From the NCBI RefSeq assembly GCF_001544755.2, contig NZ_FCOF02000019.1:62001-126000 (forward strand): a stretch of 64,000 bases of DNA. Direction: 5' to 3'. The notes beneath the pieces are model-generated. The model searched no databases. It was given only the letters and a program-made list of their open reading frames with translations, and was not told where the DNA came from. This DNA comes from Caballeronia catudaia (lineage in GTDB: Bacteria > Pseudomonadota > Gammaproteobacteria > Burkholderiales > Burkholderiaceae). Both the position numbers and the translations under genes were made by a program. Shown here piece after piece: positions 1-9,867 of this stretch (the stretch's first letter is position 1; each line of letters opens with the position of its first letter).

Positions 1-467
1 ACCGGCTCGGCGGCGCGCGCGTGACGCTCATCACCTTCTTCGCGATGATCGCAGCCGTCTTCGGCGTGATGGCCTGCCTGCCGCACGACGGCGCGGGCGG
101 CAACTTCGGCGGCTTTCTCGCGATGTTCATCGCCTTGTTCGCGCTGACGGGCATCGGCAACGGATCGACGTTCCGCATGATCCCGGTGATCTTCCTCACG
201 CAAAAGCAGCGTGAAGCCGAGGGCAAGCCCGACGTCGCGAAAAAGCAGGCGCTGCACGATGCGGGCAAGGAATCGGCGGCGGTGCTGGGTTTCGCCGGCG
301 CGATCGGCGCGTATGGCGGTTTTTTCATCCCGCGCAGCTTCGGCACTTCGATGAGCATGACCGGTTCGCCCGACGCCGCGCTCTGGTGCTTCATCGGTTT
401 CTATGCCCTATGCGCGGCGGTCACGTGGTTCTGCTATGCGCGCCGCAACGCGGACATGCCGTGCTGA
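1..467 (+). CDS. narK: NarK-type nitrate/nitrite transporter, C-terminal part
   Basis: This is the 3' end of a major-facilitator nitrate/nitrite transporter of the inner membrane. The reading frame is open from base 3 and the start lies outside the window. Hydrophobic segments alternate with short loops, and the GNGSTFRMIPVIF stretch followed by a GKESAAVLGF-AGAIGAYGGFFIP stretch is characteristic of NarK proteins: these two glycine-rich nitrate-signature helices line the substrate path. The gene sits directly upstream of narGHJI in the same direction, as expected for a transporter that imports nitrate and exports nitrite for the membrane nitrate reductase. In this bacterial group narK is often a NarK1-NarK2 fusion, which cannot be judged from this part. 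Confidence 0.9.
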   Translation, partial: RLGGARVTLITFFAMIAAVFGVMACLPHDGAGGNFGGFLAMFIALFALTGIGNGSTFRMIPVIFLTQKQREAEGKPDVAKKQALHDAGKESAAVLGFAGAIGAYGGFFIPRSFGTSMSMTGSPDAALWCFIGFYALCAAVTWFCYARRNADMPC

Positions 468-473
468 ACTAAT

Positions 474-527
474 CCGAAAGGACTAGGCGCACTCATTCGC
501 ATGACGCGAATCGAGGCCTCCTTTCGG
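474..527 (+). promoter_or_regulatory. Nested inverted repeat between narK and narG
   Basis: A 9-base arm CCGAAAGGA (474-482) pairs perfectly with TCCTTTCGG (519-527). Inside it a second perfect 6-base hairpin ATTCGC/GCGAAT spans 495-511. No T-run follows, so it is not a standard intrinsic terminator. It could be a processing or pause element, or an RNA leader of narG. Start of narG is 84 bases downstream. Confidence 0.45.
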
Positions 528-610
528 GGAATGGTTGCGCGGGCATCGCGCCCCTACACTCGAATCAACGTATTTAGGGCGGCTCACGGCCGCCTCGCCC
601 GGAGAAACGG

Positions 611-3600
611 ATGAGTCACTTTCTGGATCGGCTGAAGTTCATGTCGCGCATCAAGTCCACGTTCTCGAACGGACATGGTGCGGTCGTGAACGAAGACCGC
701 AAATGGGAGAACGGCTATCGCAGCCGTTGGCAGCACGACAAGATCGTGCGTTCCACGCACGGCGTGAACTGCACGGGATCGTGCTCGTGGAAGGTCTATG
801 TCAAGAACGGACTGATCACGTGGGAGACGCAGCAGACGGACTATCCGCGCACGCGCCCCGATCTGCCGAATCATGAGCCGCGCGGCTGTCCGCGTGGCGC
901 GTCGTATAGCTGGTACGTCTATTCCGCGCAGCGCGTGAAGCATCCGATGATTCGCGGCCGTCTCATCGAAATGTGGCGCGGGGCGCGCAAGACGCTCGAC
1001 CCGGTGGCGGCGTGGGCGTCGATCTGCGAAGACCCCGTCAAGGCGAAGCGCTACAAGAGCGTGCGTGGCCTGGGCGGTTTCGTGCGCGCGGACTGGGACA
1101 CGGCAAGCGAGATCATCGCGGCGGCGAATGCGTACACCGTCGGCAAGTATGGACCGGACCGCGTGATCGGCTTCTCGCCGATTCCCGCCATGTCGATGGT
1201 TTCCTACGCAGCGGGCGCACGCTATCTGAGTCTGATCGGCGGCGCGTGCCTGTCGTTCTATGACTGGTATTGCGACCTTCCGCCGGCATCGCCGCAAGTC
1301 TGGGGCGAGCAGACGGACGTCCCCGAGTCGGCAGACTGGTACAACTCCACGTATCTGATGGTGTGGGGCTCGAACGTGCCGCAAACGCGCACGCCGGATG
1401 CGCACTTCTACACGGAAGTGCGTTACAAGGGCACGAAGACCGTCGCAGTCTCGTCCGATTACAGCGAGATGGTGAAGTTCGGCGACATCTGGCTGGCGCC
1501 GAAGCAAGGCACCGACGCCGCGCTCGCCATGGCGATGGGTCATGTCGTGCTGAAGGAGTTCCACGCAAGCGGCAAATCCGCGTACTTCCGCGACTACGTG
1601 AAGCGCTATACCGACATGGCGATGCTCGTCGTGTTGCGCGAGAACCCGAATGGCGACGGCACGCTCGTTCCCGATCATTTCCTGCGCGCATCGCAACTGC
1701 AGAACGATCTCGACGAAGCGAACAATCCGCAATGGAAGACGCTCGTCATCGACGAGACGAGCGGCGAGATCGTCGCGCCGAACGGCACGATCGGCTTCCG
1801 CTGGGGCGAGGCGAATCATGACGACGGCGCTAAGGTAGGCCGCTGGAATCTCGAACAGAAGGACGGCGGCTCGGGCCGCGATATCGATCCGCGTCTGTCG
1901 CAGATTGGCGCACACGACGAAGTCGCGGAGGTGAGCTTCCCGTACTTCGGCGCGGAGCACGACGCGCTGCTCGCGCGCCGCGTGCCCGTCAAACGCATCA
2001 CGCTCGCGGATGGCACGAGCGCGTGCGTGGCCACCGTCTTCGACTTGCAGATGGCGAACTACGGTGTGGATCAAGGTCTCGGCGGTTCGAACGTCGCAAC
2101 GTCCTACGATGACGACGTGCCGTACACACCCGCGTGGCAGGAGAAGCACACCACGGTGCCGCGCCATCTCGCCATCCAGGTGGCGCGCGAGTTCGCCGAC
2201 AACGCGGATCGCACGCAAGGCAAGAGCATGGTGATCGTCGGCGCGGCGCTGAATCACTGGTACCACAACGACATGATTTATCGCGGCATCATCAATCTGT
2301 TGATGATGTGCGGATGTATCGGCAAGAGCGGCGGCGGCTGGGCGCACTATGTCGGCCAGGAAAAGCTGCGTCCTCAGTTCGGCTGGGCGCCGCTCGCGTT
2401 CGCGCTGGACTGGTCGCGTCCCCCGCGTCAGATGAACGGCACGTCGTTCTTCTATAACCACACGAGCCAATGGCGTCACGAGAAGGTCGCACTCGACGAA
2501 GTTCTCGGACCCACCGCGGACAAGTCGCGCTACGAGAATCTCTCGATGCTCGACATGAACGCGAAGTCCGAGCGCATGGGCTGGCTGCCGTCGGCGCCGC
2601 AACTCGGCGCGAATCCGCTCGATATCGTCGATGCCGCGAAGCGCGCGGGCCGCGATCCGATCGAATACACGGTCGAACAACTGAAGTCCGGCGCGCTGAA
2701 CTTTGCGTGCGACGATCCGGACGATCCCGCGAACTTCCCGCGCAACATGTTCGTGTGGCGCTCGAATATTCTCGGCAGCTCCGGCAAGGGACACGAATAC
2801 TTCCTGAAGTATCTGCTCGGCACGCAGAATGCGCTGTTCGGCGACGAGGCAGACGCGATCAAGCCTGGCGAAGTCAACGTGCGCGATGCCGCTGAAGGCA
2901 AGCTCGATCTTTTGACCGTGCTCGACTTCCGCATGAGCACGACGTGCCTCTATGGCGACATCGTGCTGCCGAGCGCGACGTTCTACGAAAAGAACGACCT
3001 CAACACATCGGACATGCATCCGTTCATCCATCCGTTGTCGGAAGCGGTGCAGCCGTTGTGGGAGAGCAAGAGCGACTGGGAGATCTACAAGGCGATCGCG
3101 AAGAAGTTCGCGGAGATCGGTGGCAAACATCTGGGTACGCGCACGGACCTCGTCTGCACGCCGCTCATGCACGACACGCCGGGCGAACTCGGTCAGGCGT
3201 TCGAGCCGAAGGACTGGCGTCATGGCGAATGCGACCTGATTCCCGGCAAGACCGCACCTTCGATGACGCTCGTCGAACGAGATTACAACGCGATCTACGA
3301 CAAATTCACGTCGGTCGGACCGTTGCTCGCGAAGCTCGGCAATGGCGGCAAGGGCATCAACTGGAATACGGCGCATGAAGTGGACGAACTCGCGTCGCTA
3401 TCCGGCGAGAGCAACGGCCGTCCGCGCCTCGATACGGCGATCGACGCCGCCGAGATGATCCTGACCTTCGCGCCCGAAACGAACGGCCATGTCGCGGTGA
3501 AGGCGTGGGAGGCGCTGTCGAAGATCACCGGGCGCGATCACTCGCATCTTGCGATGGGCCGCGAGCACGACAAGATTCGCTTCCGCGACGTGCAGGCGCA

Positions 3601-4327
3601 GCCGCGCAAGATCATCTCGTCGCCAACGTGGTCAGGGCTCGAGTCGGAGGAAGTCAGCTACAACGCGGGTTACACGAACGTGCACGAACTGATTCCCTGG
3701 CGCACGCTTACCGGACGGCAACAGTTCTATCAGGATCATCGCTGGATGCTGGACTTCGGCGAGGGATCGTGCGTCTACAAGCCCGCGATCGATACGAAGA
3801 CTATCTCGCCGATGCTCGGCGCGAAGCCCAACGGCGAGCACGAGCTGGTGTTGAACTGGATCACGCCGCACCAGAAGTGGGGCATCCATTCCACGTACAC
3901 GGACAACCTGCGGATGCTCACGCTGTCACGCGGCGGCCCGCACGTGTGGGTTTCGGAAGCGGAAGCGAAGGAAGCCGGGCTCAAGGACAACGACTGGGTC
4001 GAAGTGTTCAACGTCAACGGCACGCTGACGGCGCGCGTCGTCGTGAGTCAGCGCGTGCCGCGCGGCATGTGTCTGATGTATCACGCCCAGGAAAAGATCA
4101 TCAACGTGCCGGGCGCGGAGACGAGCGGCATGCGCGGAGGTATCCACAACTCGGTCACGCGCACGGTGCTCAAACCCACGCACATGATCGGCGGCTACGC
4201 GCAACAGGCTTACGGCTTCAACTACTACGGCACCGTGGGCAGCAATCGCGATGAATACGTCATCGTGCGCAAGATGAAGAAAGTCGACTGGCTCGAAGGC
4301 CCGCTCAAGGAAGGAGCAGCATCATGA
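611..4327 (+). CDS. narG: Respiratory nitrate reductase, alpha subunit
   Basis: Catalytic molybdenum subunit that reduces nitrate to nitrite on the cytoplasmic face of the inner membrane, with electrons from quinol passed through NarI and NarH. The 1238-residue length is normal for NarG. The N-terminal cluster-binding motif is visible: HGVNCTGSCSW followed by EPRGCPRG, giving the His/Cys3 ligands of FS0. The molybdopterin domain includes a VWGSNVPQTRTPDAH segment, which carries the region of the Asp ligand to Mo. There is no Tat signal, as usual for Nar. The start follows a CCCGGAGAAACGG ribosome-binding stretch. The stop overlaps the narH start by 4 bases, indicating translational coupling. 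Confidence 0.97.
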   Translation: MSHFLDRLKFMSRIKSTFSNGHGAVVNEDRKWENGYRSRWQHDKIVRSTHGVNCTGSCSWKVYVKNGLITWETQQTDYPRTRPDLPNHEPRGCPRGASYSWYVYSAQRVKHPMIRGRLIEMWRGARKTLDPVAAWASICEDPVKAKRYKSVRGLGGFVRADWDTASEIIAAANAYTVGKYGPDRVIGFSPIPAMSMVSYAAGARYLSLIGGACLSFYDWYCDLPPASPQVWGEQTDVPESADWYNSTYLMVWGSNVPQTRTPDAHFYTEVRYKGTKTVAVSSDYSEMVKFGDIWLAPKQGTDAALAMAMGHVVLKEFHASGKSAYFRDYVKRYTDMAMLVVLRENPNGDGTLVPDHFLRASQLQNDLDEANNPQWKTLVIDETSGEIVAPNGTIGFRWGEANHDDGAKVGRWNLEQKDGGSGRDIDPRLSQIGAHDEVAEVSFPYFGAEHDALLARRVPVKRITLADGTSACVATVFDLQMANYGVDQGLGGSNVATSYDDDVPYTPAWQEKHTTVPRHLAIQVAREFADNADRTQGKSMVIVGAALNHWYHNDMIYRGIINLLMMCGCIGKSGGGWAHYVGQEKLRPQFGWAPLAFALDWSRPPRQMNGTSFFYNHTSQWRHEKVALDEVLGPTADKSRYENLSMLDMNAKSERMGWLPSAPQLGANPLDIVDAAKRAGRDPIEYTVEQLKSGALNFACDDPDDPANFPRNMFVWRSNILGSSGKGHEYFLKYLLGTQNALFGDEADAIKPGEVNVRDAAEGKLDLLTVLDFRMSTTCLYGDIVLPSATFYEKNDLNTSDMHPFIHPLSEAVQPLWESKSDWEIYKAIAKKFAEIGGKHLGTRTDLVCTPLMHDTPGELGQAFEPKDWRHGECDLIPGKTAPSMTLVERDYNAIYDKFTSVGPLLAKLGNGGKGINWNTAHEVDELASLSGESNGRPRLDTAIDAAEMILTFAPETNGHVAVKAWEALSKITGRDHSHLAMGREHDKIRFRDVQAQPRKIISSPTWSGLESEEVSYNAGYTNVHELIPWRTLTGRQQFYQDHRWMLDFGEGSCVYKPAIDTKTISPMLGAKPNGEHELVLNWITPHQKWGIHSTYTDNLRMLTLSRGGPHVWVSEAEAKEAGLKDNDWVEVFNVNGTLTARVVVSQRVPRGMCLMYHAQEKIINVPGAETSGMRGGIHNSVTRTVLKPTHMIGGYAQQAYGFNYYGTVGSNRDEYVIVRKMKKVDWLEGPLKEGAAS

Positions 4328-5877
4328 AGATCCGCGCCCAGGTGGCGATGGTCCTGAATCTGGACAAGTGCATCGGCTGCCATACCTGCTCGGTGACCTG
4401 CAAGAACGTGTGGACGTCGCGCGATGGCGTCGAGTATGCGTGGTTCAACAACGTCGAGACGAAGCCGGGCATCGGCTATCCGAAGCAGTGGGAGAACCAG
4501 GAGAAGTGGAACGGCGGATGGGTGCGCAAGGATAACGGCCGCATCGAGCCGCGTCAGGGTCCGAAGCTGAAGGTGCTCGCAAACCTGTTCGCGAACCCGA
4601 ATCTGCCGGCCATCGACGACTACTACGAGCCGTTCACCTACGACTACGCGCGCCTGCAGAACGCGCCGCTTTCCGAGACGCCGCCTACCGCGCGCCCCGT
4701 CTCCGCGATCACCGGCAAGAAGATGGACAAGATCCATTGGGGGCCGAACTGGGAGGACGATCTCGGCGGCGAGTTCGAATCGCGAAGCCGCGACGCGCTC
4801 TTCGAAAACGTGCAGAAGGAGATGTACTCGACCTTCGAGAACACCTTCATGATGTATTTGCCGCGCTTGTGCGAGCACTGCCTGAATCCGGCGTGCGTGG
4901 CGTCGTGTCCCTCTGGTTCGGTGTACAAGCGCGAAGATGACGGTATCGTGCTCGTCGATCAGGACAAGTGCCGCGGCTGGCGCATGTGCGTGTCCGGGTG
5001 CCCGTACAAGAAGATGTACTTCAACTGGAAGTCCGGCAAGGCGGAGAAGTGCGTGTTCTGCTATCCGCGCATCGAGGCCGGCGAGCCGACCGTGTGCTCG
5101 GAAACATGCGTGGGCCGCATCCGCTATCTCGGCGTGATGCTGTACGACGCGGACCGCATCGCCGAAGCGGCATCGGTTGAAAAGACCACGGATCTGTATC
5201 AGTCGCAACTCGATCTCTTCCTCGATCCGCACGATCCGCAGGTTCAGGCCGAAGCGCTGCGTCAGGGCATCGCGCAGAGTTGGCTCGATGCGGCGAAGCG
5301 CTCGCCTGTCTATCGCATGGCGTGCGAGTGGAAGGTCGCGTTCCCGCTGCATCCGGAGTACCGCACGTTGCCTATGGTCTGGTACGTGCCGCCGCTCTCG
5401 CCGGTCCAATCCGCGGCCGACGCGGGGCATATGGGCATGAACGGCGTAATCCCGGATGTGAAGAGCTTGCGCATCCCCATGCGCTATCTCGCGAATCTGT
5501 TGACGGCGGGCGATGAAGCGCCCATCGTCTCCGCACTCGATCGCATGCTCGCGATGCGTGCCTACAAGCGCGCACAGAACGTGAACGGCGTGAACGATGA
5601 CGCCGTCCTGCGTGACGTCGGTCTCACGGCGTCGCAGGTGGAAGAGATGTATCAGCTGATGGCGATCGCCAACTACGAAGACCGCTTCGTCGTTCCGTCA
5701 TCGCATAAGGAAATGGCGCAGGACGGTTTCGACGAGAAGGGCAGTTGCGGCTTCTCGTTCGGCAATTGCGGCTCGCCGGGTGCGTCGGATGGATCGCTCT
5801 TCGGATCGAGGACGCACGGAGAAGTGAGCTACGCGGCGTTGCCGAAGTCGCGCAAGAACGCGTTGTCGGAAAGTTGA
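4324..5877 (+). CDS. narH: Respiratory nitrate reductase, beta (iron-sulfur) subunit
   Basis: Electron-transfer subunit carrying three 4Fe-4S clusters and one 3Fe-4S cluster between NarI heme b and the NarG active site. Four cysteine groups are visible: CIGCHTCSVTCKNVW, CEHCLNPACVASCPSG, CRGWRMCVSGCPYKK and CVFCYPRI with CSETCVGR. The tryptophan in CRGW replaces a cysteine, the usual sign of the 3Fe-4S site in NarH. At 517 residues it has the expected length. It overlaps narG by 4 bases and is followed by narJ after 14 bases, so narGHJI is one transcription unit. Confidence 0.97.
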   Translation: MKIRAQVAMVLNLDKCIGCHTCSVTCKNVWTSRDGVEYAWFNNVETKPGIGYPKQWENQEKWNGGWVRKDNGRIEPRQGPKLKVLANLFANPNLPAIDDYYEPFTYDYARLQNAPLSETPPTARPVSAITGKKMDKIHWGPNWEDDLGGEFESRSRDALFENVQKEMYSTFENTFMMYLPRLCEHCLNPACVASCPSGSVYKREDDGIVLVDQDKCRGWRMCVSGCPYKKMYFNWKSGKAEKCVFCYPRIEAGEPTVCSETCVGRIRYLGVMLYDADRIAEAASVEKTTDLYQSQLDLFLDPHDPQVQAEALRQGIAQSWLDAAKRSPVYRMACEWKVAFPLHPEYRTLPMVWYVPPLSPVQSAADAGHMGMNGVIPDVKSLRIPMRYLANLLTAGDEAPIVSALDRMLAMRAYKRAQNVNGVNDDAVLRDVGLTASQVEEMYQLMAIANYEDRFVVPSSHKEMAQDGFDEKGSCGFSFGNCGSPGASDGSLFGSRTHGEVSYAALPKSRKNALSES

Positions 5878-5891
5878 TCGAGGAACGAACG

Positions 5892-6566
5892 ATGTCGCTT
5901 TATCCCATTCTTTCCGCGCTGCTCGATTATCCCGAGCCCGCGCTGCTGGACGCGCTGCCGGAAATCGAAACCGCGCTGCGCGACTGGCCGCAGGCAGCGC
6001 AGCGTCTCGCGCCGCTCGTCGCGTCGCTGAAGCGTCCGTTGATCGAATCTCAGTTGACGTACGTGTCGACGTTCGACCGCAATCCGTCGCATTCGCTGCA
6101 TCTTTTCGAGCACGTTCACGGCGAAAGCCGCGATCGTGGTCAGGCGATGGTCGATCTGCTCGACGAGTATCGCGGTCTCGGCTTCGATATCGAATCCAAC
6201 GAACTGCCCGACTATGTGCCGCTTTTTCTCGAAGTGCTAGGCGCGATTGATGCCGACCGTGCGCAGGCCTTGCTTAACGACGCGACTCACGTGCTCGACG
6301 CGATCGGCGAGCGTCTCGCGCGCAATGAAAGCCCGTATGCCTCCGTCTTCGCGGTCTTGCGCGAACTCGCCACCGTCGAGCCGCGCCCACTCGCGCAGCC
6401 GCCCGTGCGGGACATGGACGAGATGCTCGAAACCTTCGGACCGGGGCCGGACGGCGTCGAGCCGTTGCTCGCGCCGCACATGCGGCAGGACACGCAGACC
6501 ATTCGCTTTCATCCGCGCGGCGCATCGAGCGGCGCGGGCGCAGCCAACGCAAAGGACGCACGATGA
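5892..6566 (+). CDS. narJ: Nitrate reductase assembly chaperone
   Basis: Dedicated chaperone (Nar delta) that binds apo-NarGH, aids molybdenum cofactor and cluster insertion, and delays membrane attachment until maturation is finished; it is not part of the final enzyme. The start is the ATG at 5892, giving MSLYPILSALLDYP, preceded by GAGGAACG. A longer open frame to 5745 overlaps narH and is not used. The 224-residue protein is helical with the family pattern of LLDEYR-GL-FD-ELPDYVPLFLE in the middle. The stop overlaps the narI start by 4 bases. Confidence 0.95.
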   Translation: MSLYPILSALLDYPEPALLDALPEIETALRDWPQAAQRLAPLVASLKRPLIESQLTYVSTFDRNPSHSLHLFEHVHGESRDRGQAMVDLLDEYRGLGFDIESNELPDYVPLFLEVLGAIDADRAQALLNDATHVLDAIGERLARNESPYASVFAVLRELATVEPRPLAQPPVRDMDEMLETFGPGPDGVEPLLAPHMRQDTQTIRFHPRGASSGAGAANAKDAR

Positions 6567-7246
6567 ACATGTTCAACTCTTTCGTGTTCGGTATCTATCC
6601 GTACATCGCGGCCAGCATCTTCCTGTTCGGCAGCCTCGTGCGCTTCGAGCGCGAGCAGTACACATGGAAAGCGGACAGCACGCAGCTCGTCGATCGCGGC
6701 AATCTCAGGCTTGGCAACATCCTGTTCCACATCGGAATTCTCGGGCTGTTTTTCGGTCATCTCGTCGGCTTGCTGACGCCGGTCGCCGTGTGGGACGCGC
6801 TCGGCGTTGATCACGGCGTGAAGCAGGCGGTGGCGATGGTCGCGGGCGGCGGGATGGGCACGATGTGTCTCGTGGGCCTCCTGATCCTGCTGCATCGTCG
6901 CCTGACGAGCGCACGGCTTTCCGCCGTGACGAAAATCGGCGACCGCGTGCTGCTGTTGTGGATCCTGGTCACGCTGCTGCTCGGCTTGTCGACGATCGGC
7001 GTATCGGCCGGCCATATGGATGGCTCGATGATGGTGAGCCTCATGACCTGGGCGCAACATATCGTCACGTTTCGCGCCGATGCGGCCAGTTATGTCGCAG
7101 CCGCGCCGCTACTCTTCCGTGTACATTTGTTCATGGGCATGAGTCTCTTCGTGATCTTCCCGTTCACGCGGCTCGTGCATGTCTGGAGCGGCTTCGCTTC
7201 GCTCGGCTATCTCACGCGGGCGTGGCAGCTGGTCCGCAGCCGCTGA
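6563..7246 (+). CDS. narI: Respiratory nitrate reductase, gamma (cytochrome b) subunit
   Basis: Inner-membrane diheme cytochrome b that oxidises quinol on the periplasmic side and passes electrons to NarH. The 227-residue protein shows five hydrophobic segments and the family N-terminus MNMFNSFVFGIYPYIA. Histidines in transmembrane positions (for example HIGILGLFFGHLVG and FRVHLFMGMSLFVIFPFTRLVH) fit the heme b ligands of NarI. It is the last structural gene of narGHJI and lies 15 bases before narX. Confidence 0.96.
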   Translation: MNMFNSFVFGIYPYIAASIFLFGSLVRFEREQYTWKADSTQLVDRGNLRLGNILFHIGILGLFFGHLVGLLTPVAVWDALGVDHGVKQAVAMVAGGGMGTMCLVGLLILLHRRLTSARLSAVTKIGDRVLLLWILVTLLLGLSTIGVSAGHMDGSMMVSLMTWAQHIVTFRADAASYVAAAPLLFRVHLFMGMSLFVIFPFTRLVHVWSGFASLGYLTRAWQLVRSR

Positions 7247-7261
7247 TTCCGCACACCGAAC

Positions 7262-9100
7262 ATGTCCTTGCCGTCGTATCGCGAACGTCTGACTACACGC
7301 ATCGTCACGCTGTCGATCGTGTCATTGGTTCTCGTTCTCGCGATGATCGGCGGGACACTCTGGCTGTCGTGGCAACTCCAGGGCGCGGGCGCGGCCATCA
7401 ACGACGCGGGCAGTCTGCGCATGCGCGCGAACACGGTTGCGCTCGCGCTGATCGAGCGGCAGGACATGCCGGCATCGGCGCTGCAGTCGCAGATTGGGCA
7501 GATGAACGCGACAATCGACCGCTTGCGCCACGGCGATGCGGCGCGTCCGCTTTTCCTTCCCGACGACGCCGGCGTGCGCAGCCAGTTCGACAGCGTTGCG
7601 AACGCGTGGCATGCGTGGCTCGAACCGGATGCGCAATCCGGCGATCCGGGCGCGGTATCGCGCTATTTGCGCGCGTTGCCGGCGTTCGTTGCCGGCGCGG
7701 ACGAGCTGGTCGTGCTGATCGAAAAGGACAACGCGCGCAAGACCGCCTGGCTGCGCACGTCGCAGATGGCGCTCGGTGCGATCGCGTGCATCGGCACGCT
7801 GACGATCGTCTATCTGCTTTTCCTGTGGATCGTCGTGCCAGTGCGGCGCTTGCAGGAAGGCCTGAAGCGTATCCGGCGGCGCCAGTTCGACACGCGTTTG
7901 CAGGTCGAGACGCTCGACGAATTCGGGCATCTGACCGCGGGCTTCAACCGTATGGCTGCCGAGCTGCAGACGTTGTACAACCACCTCGAAGGCTGCGTCG
8001 AAGCGAAAACGGCCGAGCTTGCCGCGCAAAATCGCGAGCTCACGGCGCTCTATGAAATGGCCGCATTCCTCAATCAGCCGAATGACGGCGATGCGCTGTG
8101 CCGAGGGTTTCTCGCGCGTCTCACGCGTCAGTTCAACGCGGATGGTGCGGCGGTTCGTCTCATCACCGAGGACGGACAGGTGCGTCTCATCGGATCCGAA
8201 GGGTTGCCCGCCGCGCTGCTTCAGGATGAACGCTGCTTCGCCGCCGATGGCTGCGCATGCGACGCGCGCCCCTGTCAGCGCGTGGGCCTGACGAGCGTGG
8301 CGACGTTCGATATCGTGTCGCAAGGGGAGAAGCTGGGCGCATTCTCGCTGCACTTCGAGGGGGAGCACACCATTCCTGCGTCGGAAGCACAGTTGCTGGA
8401 AGCGCTCGGCGGGCATTTCGGCACGGCGCTCAAAGGCAGGCGGCTCGCAGCACTGGCGCGACAGCTCGCCGTCTCGGAGGAGCGCAATCTGGTTGCGCAA
8501 GGCTTGCACGACAGCATCGCGCAGAGTCTCAACTTTCTGAAAATGCAGGTGCATCTTCTGGATGCCGCCACGCGCGAGGACCGCATGGACGAGGTTCGCG
8601 AGATCGTGCCCTTGCTGGCGGGCGGTGTCGCTGAGAGCTACGACGACGTGCGTGAGCTGCTCATGAATTTCCGCACGAAGCTCGGCAGCGGCGAACTAAG
8701 GCGCGCGGTGGACGAGTCCATCGAACGGTTTTCTGTTCAGACAGGCATCGCGCCCCAACTCGACTATCGCGACGAAGGTGGCCTGCCATTGCCGCCTGAT
8801 CAGCAATTGCAGGTACTTTTCATTCTGCAGGAAGCGCTCTCGAATATTCGCAAGCACGCCGAGGCGCAGCACGTTTACGTGACGATCGTCAATGGTCGTG
8901 ACTTCAGCCTCCTTGTCGAGGATGATGGTCAGGGCTACGATCCAGACGAGATGGCCGTCCTCGGCGAGACGCACGTGGGCTTTCACATCATGCGAGAGCG
9001 CGCGCAACGTCTGGGCGCCACGCTTTTGCTGACCGGAGCACCCGGAGGCGGCGCGCGTGTCGAACTCGTCTTGCCGGCCTTGGCGCGTCAGGCTGCCTGA
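7262..9100 (+). CDS. narX: Nitrate/nitrite sensor histidine kinase, NarX type
   Basis: Membrane sensor that responds to nitrate or nitrite in the periplasm and phosphorylates NarL. Order in the 612 residues: a first membrane helix near residues 17-38; a periplasmic domain starting with a P-box-like segment INDAGSLRMR, the ligand-binding signature of NarX/NarQ; a second helix near 163-190; HAMP linker; GAF-like domain with several cysteines; HisKA_3 dimerisation domain with phospho-acceptor His416 in LHDSIAQSL; and an HATPase domain with EALSNIRKHA. It lies 15 bases after narI and 40 bases before narL, so the reductase and its regulators may be co-transcribed. Confidence 0.93.
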   Translation: MSLPSYRERLTTRIVTLSIVSLVLVLAMIGGTLWLSWQLQGAGAAINDAGSLRMRANTVALALIERQDMPASALQSQIGQMNATIDRLRHGDAARPLFLPDDAGVRSQFDSVANAWHAWLEPDAQSGDPGAVSRYLRALPAFVAGADELVVLIEKDNARKTAWLRTSQMALGAIACIGTLTIVYLLFLWIVVPVRRLQEGLKRIRRRQFDTRLQVETLDEFGHLTAGFNRMAAELQTLYNHLEGCVEAKTAELAAQNRELTALYEMAAFLNQPNDGDALCRGFLARLTRQFNADGAAVRLITEDGQVRLIGSEGLPAALLQDERCFAADGCACDARPCQRVGLTSVATFDIVSQGEKLGAFSLHFEGEHTIPASEAQLLEALGGHFGTALKGRRLAALARQLAVSEERNLVAQGLHDSIAQSLNFLKMQVHLLDAATREDRMDEVREIVPLLAGGVAESYDDVRELLMNFRTKLGSGELRRAVDESIERFSVQTGIAPQLDYRDEGGLPLPPDQQLQVLFILQEALSNIRKHAEAQHVYVTIVNGRDFSLLVEDDGQGYDPDEMAVLGETHVGFHIMRERAQRLGATLLLTGAPGGGARVELVLPALARQAA

Positions 9101-9140
9101 ACATGGGCGGCGCGCGTTTCACGCTGCTTCGAGTTGTGTC

Positions 9141-9809
9141 ATGACCATCCGTATTCTGCTGATCGACGATCACGCGCTGTTTCGCTCTGGCGTTCACGCG
9201 CTTTTGCAACGGCAGCCCGATTTCGATGTCGTCGGCGAAGCGGCCGATGGTCTCGAAGGCCTCAAGCGCGCGAAACAATTTCGCCCGGACGTGATCCTGC
9301 TGGATCTCAACATGCCGGGGCTTTCCGGAATCGGGACCTTGAAGCTGCTCGTGCAGGACCTGCCGCAGACGGCGGTGGTCATGCTGACGGTCTCCGAGGA
9401 TCTCGATGAATTGACTCTCGCGCTGCGCGAAGGCGCATGCGGCTACCTGTTGAAGAGCATCGAAGCGGACACCCTCGCGAGCGCCATCCGTAAGGCGGCG
9501 GCAGGCCATCCGGTCATCGCCGACGACATGACCGCGAAGCTCGTCACGAGCATGCGTGCACCGAAGCCCGTGTCGGTGTCAGCTCCGGCGGCCGCGGCCG
9601 ATCCGCTCACGACGCGCGAGCGCGACATCATGCGCGAACTGGCGCACGGCTCGAGCAACAAGGAAATCGCACGTTCGCTGATGCTCGCGGAGAGCACGGT
9701 AAAGATCCACGTGCGCAACATCCTGCGCAAGCTCAATCTCACGAGCCGTGTGCAGGTCGCGATTTATGCGGTCGGCCACGACACGGCGAAGGCGGCGGAA
9801 CCCGCGTAA
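9141..9809 (+). CDS. narL: Response regulator, NarL type
   Basis: Two-component response regulator and transcription factor, partner of the NarX-type kinase upstream. The 222-residue protein has a receiver domain with the acidic pair Asp9-Asp10 and phospho-acceptor Asp55 in LLDLNMPG, then a LuxR/NarL helix-turn-helix with LTTRERDIMRELAHG and AESTVKIHVRNILRKL. The start chosen is ATG 9141 (MTIRILLIDDHALFR); the open frame extends to 9057 into narX but without family similarity. It probably controls the nar genes here and perhaps nap. I saw no confident NarL heptamer cluster upstream of narG. Confidence 0.93.
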   Translation: MTIRILLIDDHALFRSGVHALLQRQPDFDVVGEAADGLEGLKRAKQFRPDVILLDLNMPGLSGIGTLKLLVQDLPQTAVVMLTVSEDLDELTLALREGACGYLLKSIEADTLASAIRKAAAGHPVIADDMTAKLVTSMRAPKPVSVSAPAAAADPLTTRERDIMRELAHGSSNKEIARSLMLAESTVKIHVRNILRKLNLTSRVQVAIYAVGHDTAKAAEPA

Positions 9810-9867
9810 GCGCCCCGCGTCGAGCACGGGCAAGCTCCGAAGCGCACATCACATCAAGCAGTCCATC

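Noticed and set aside
584..3376. 930-codon open frame on the - strand opposite narG
   Set aside because: It is a GC-driven shadow: Arg/Ala/Val-rich with no domain, fully covered by narG with clear family motifs.
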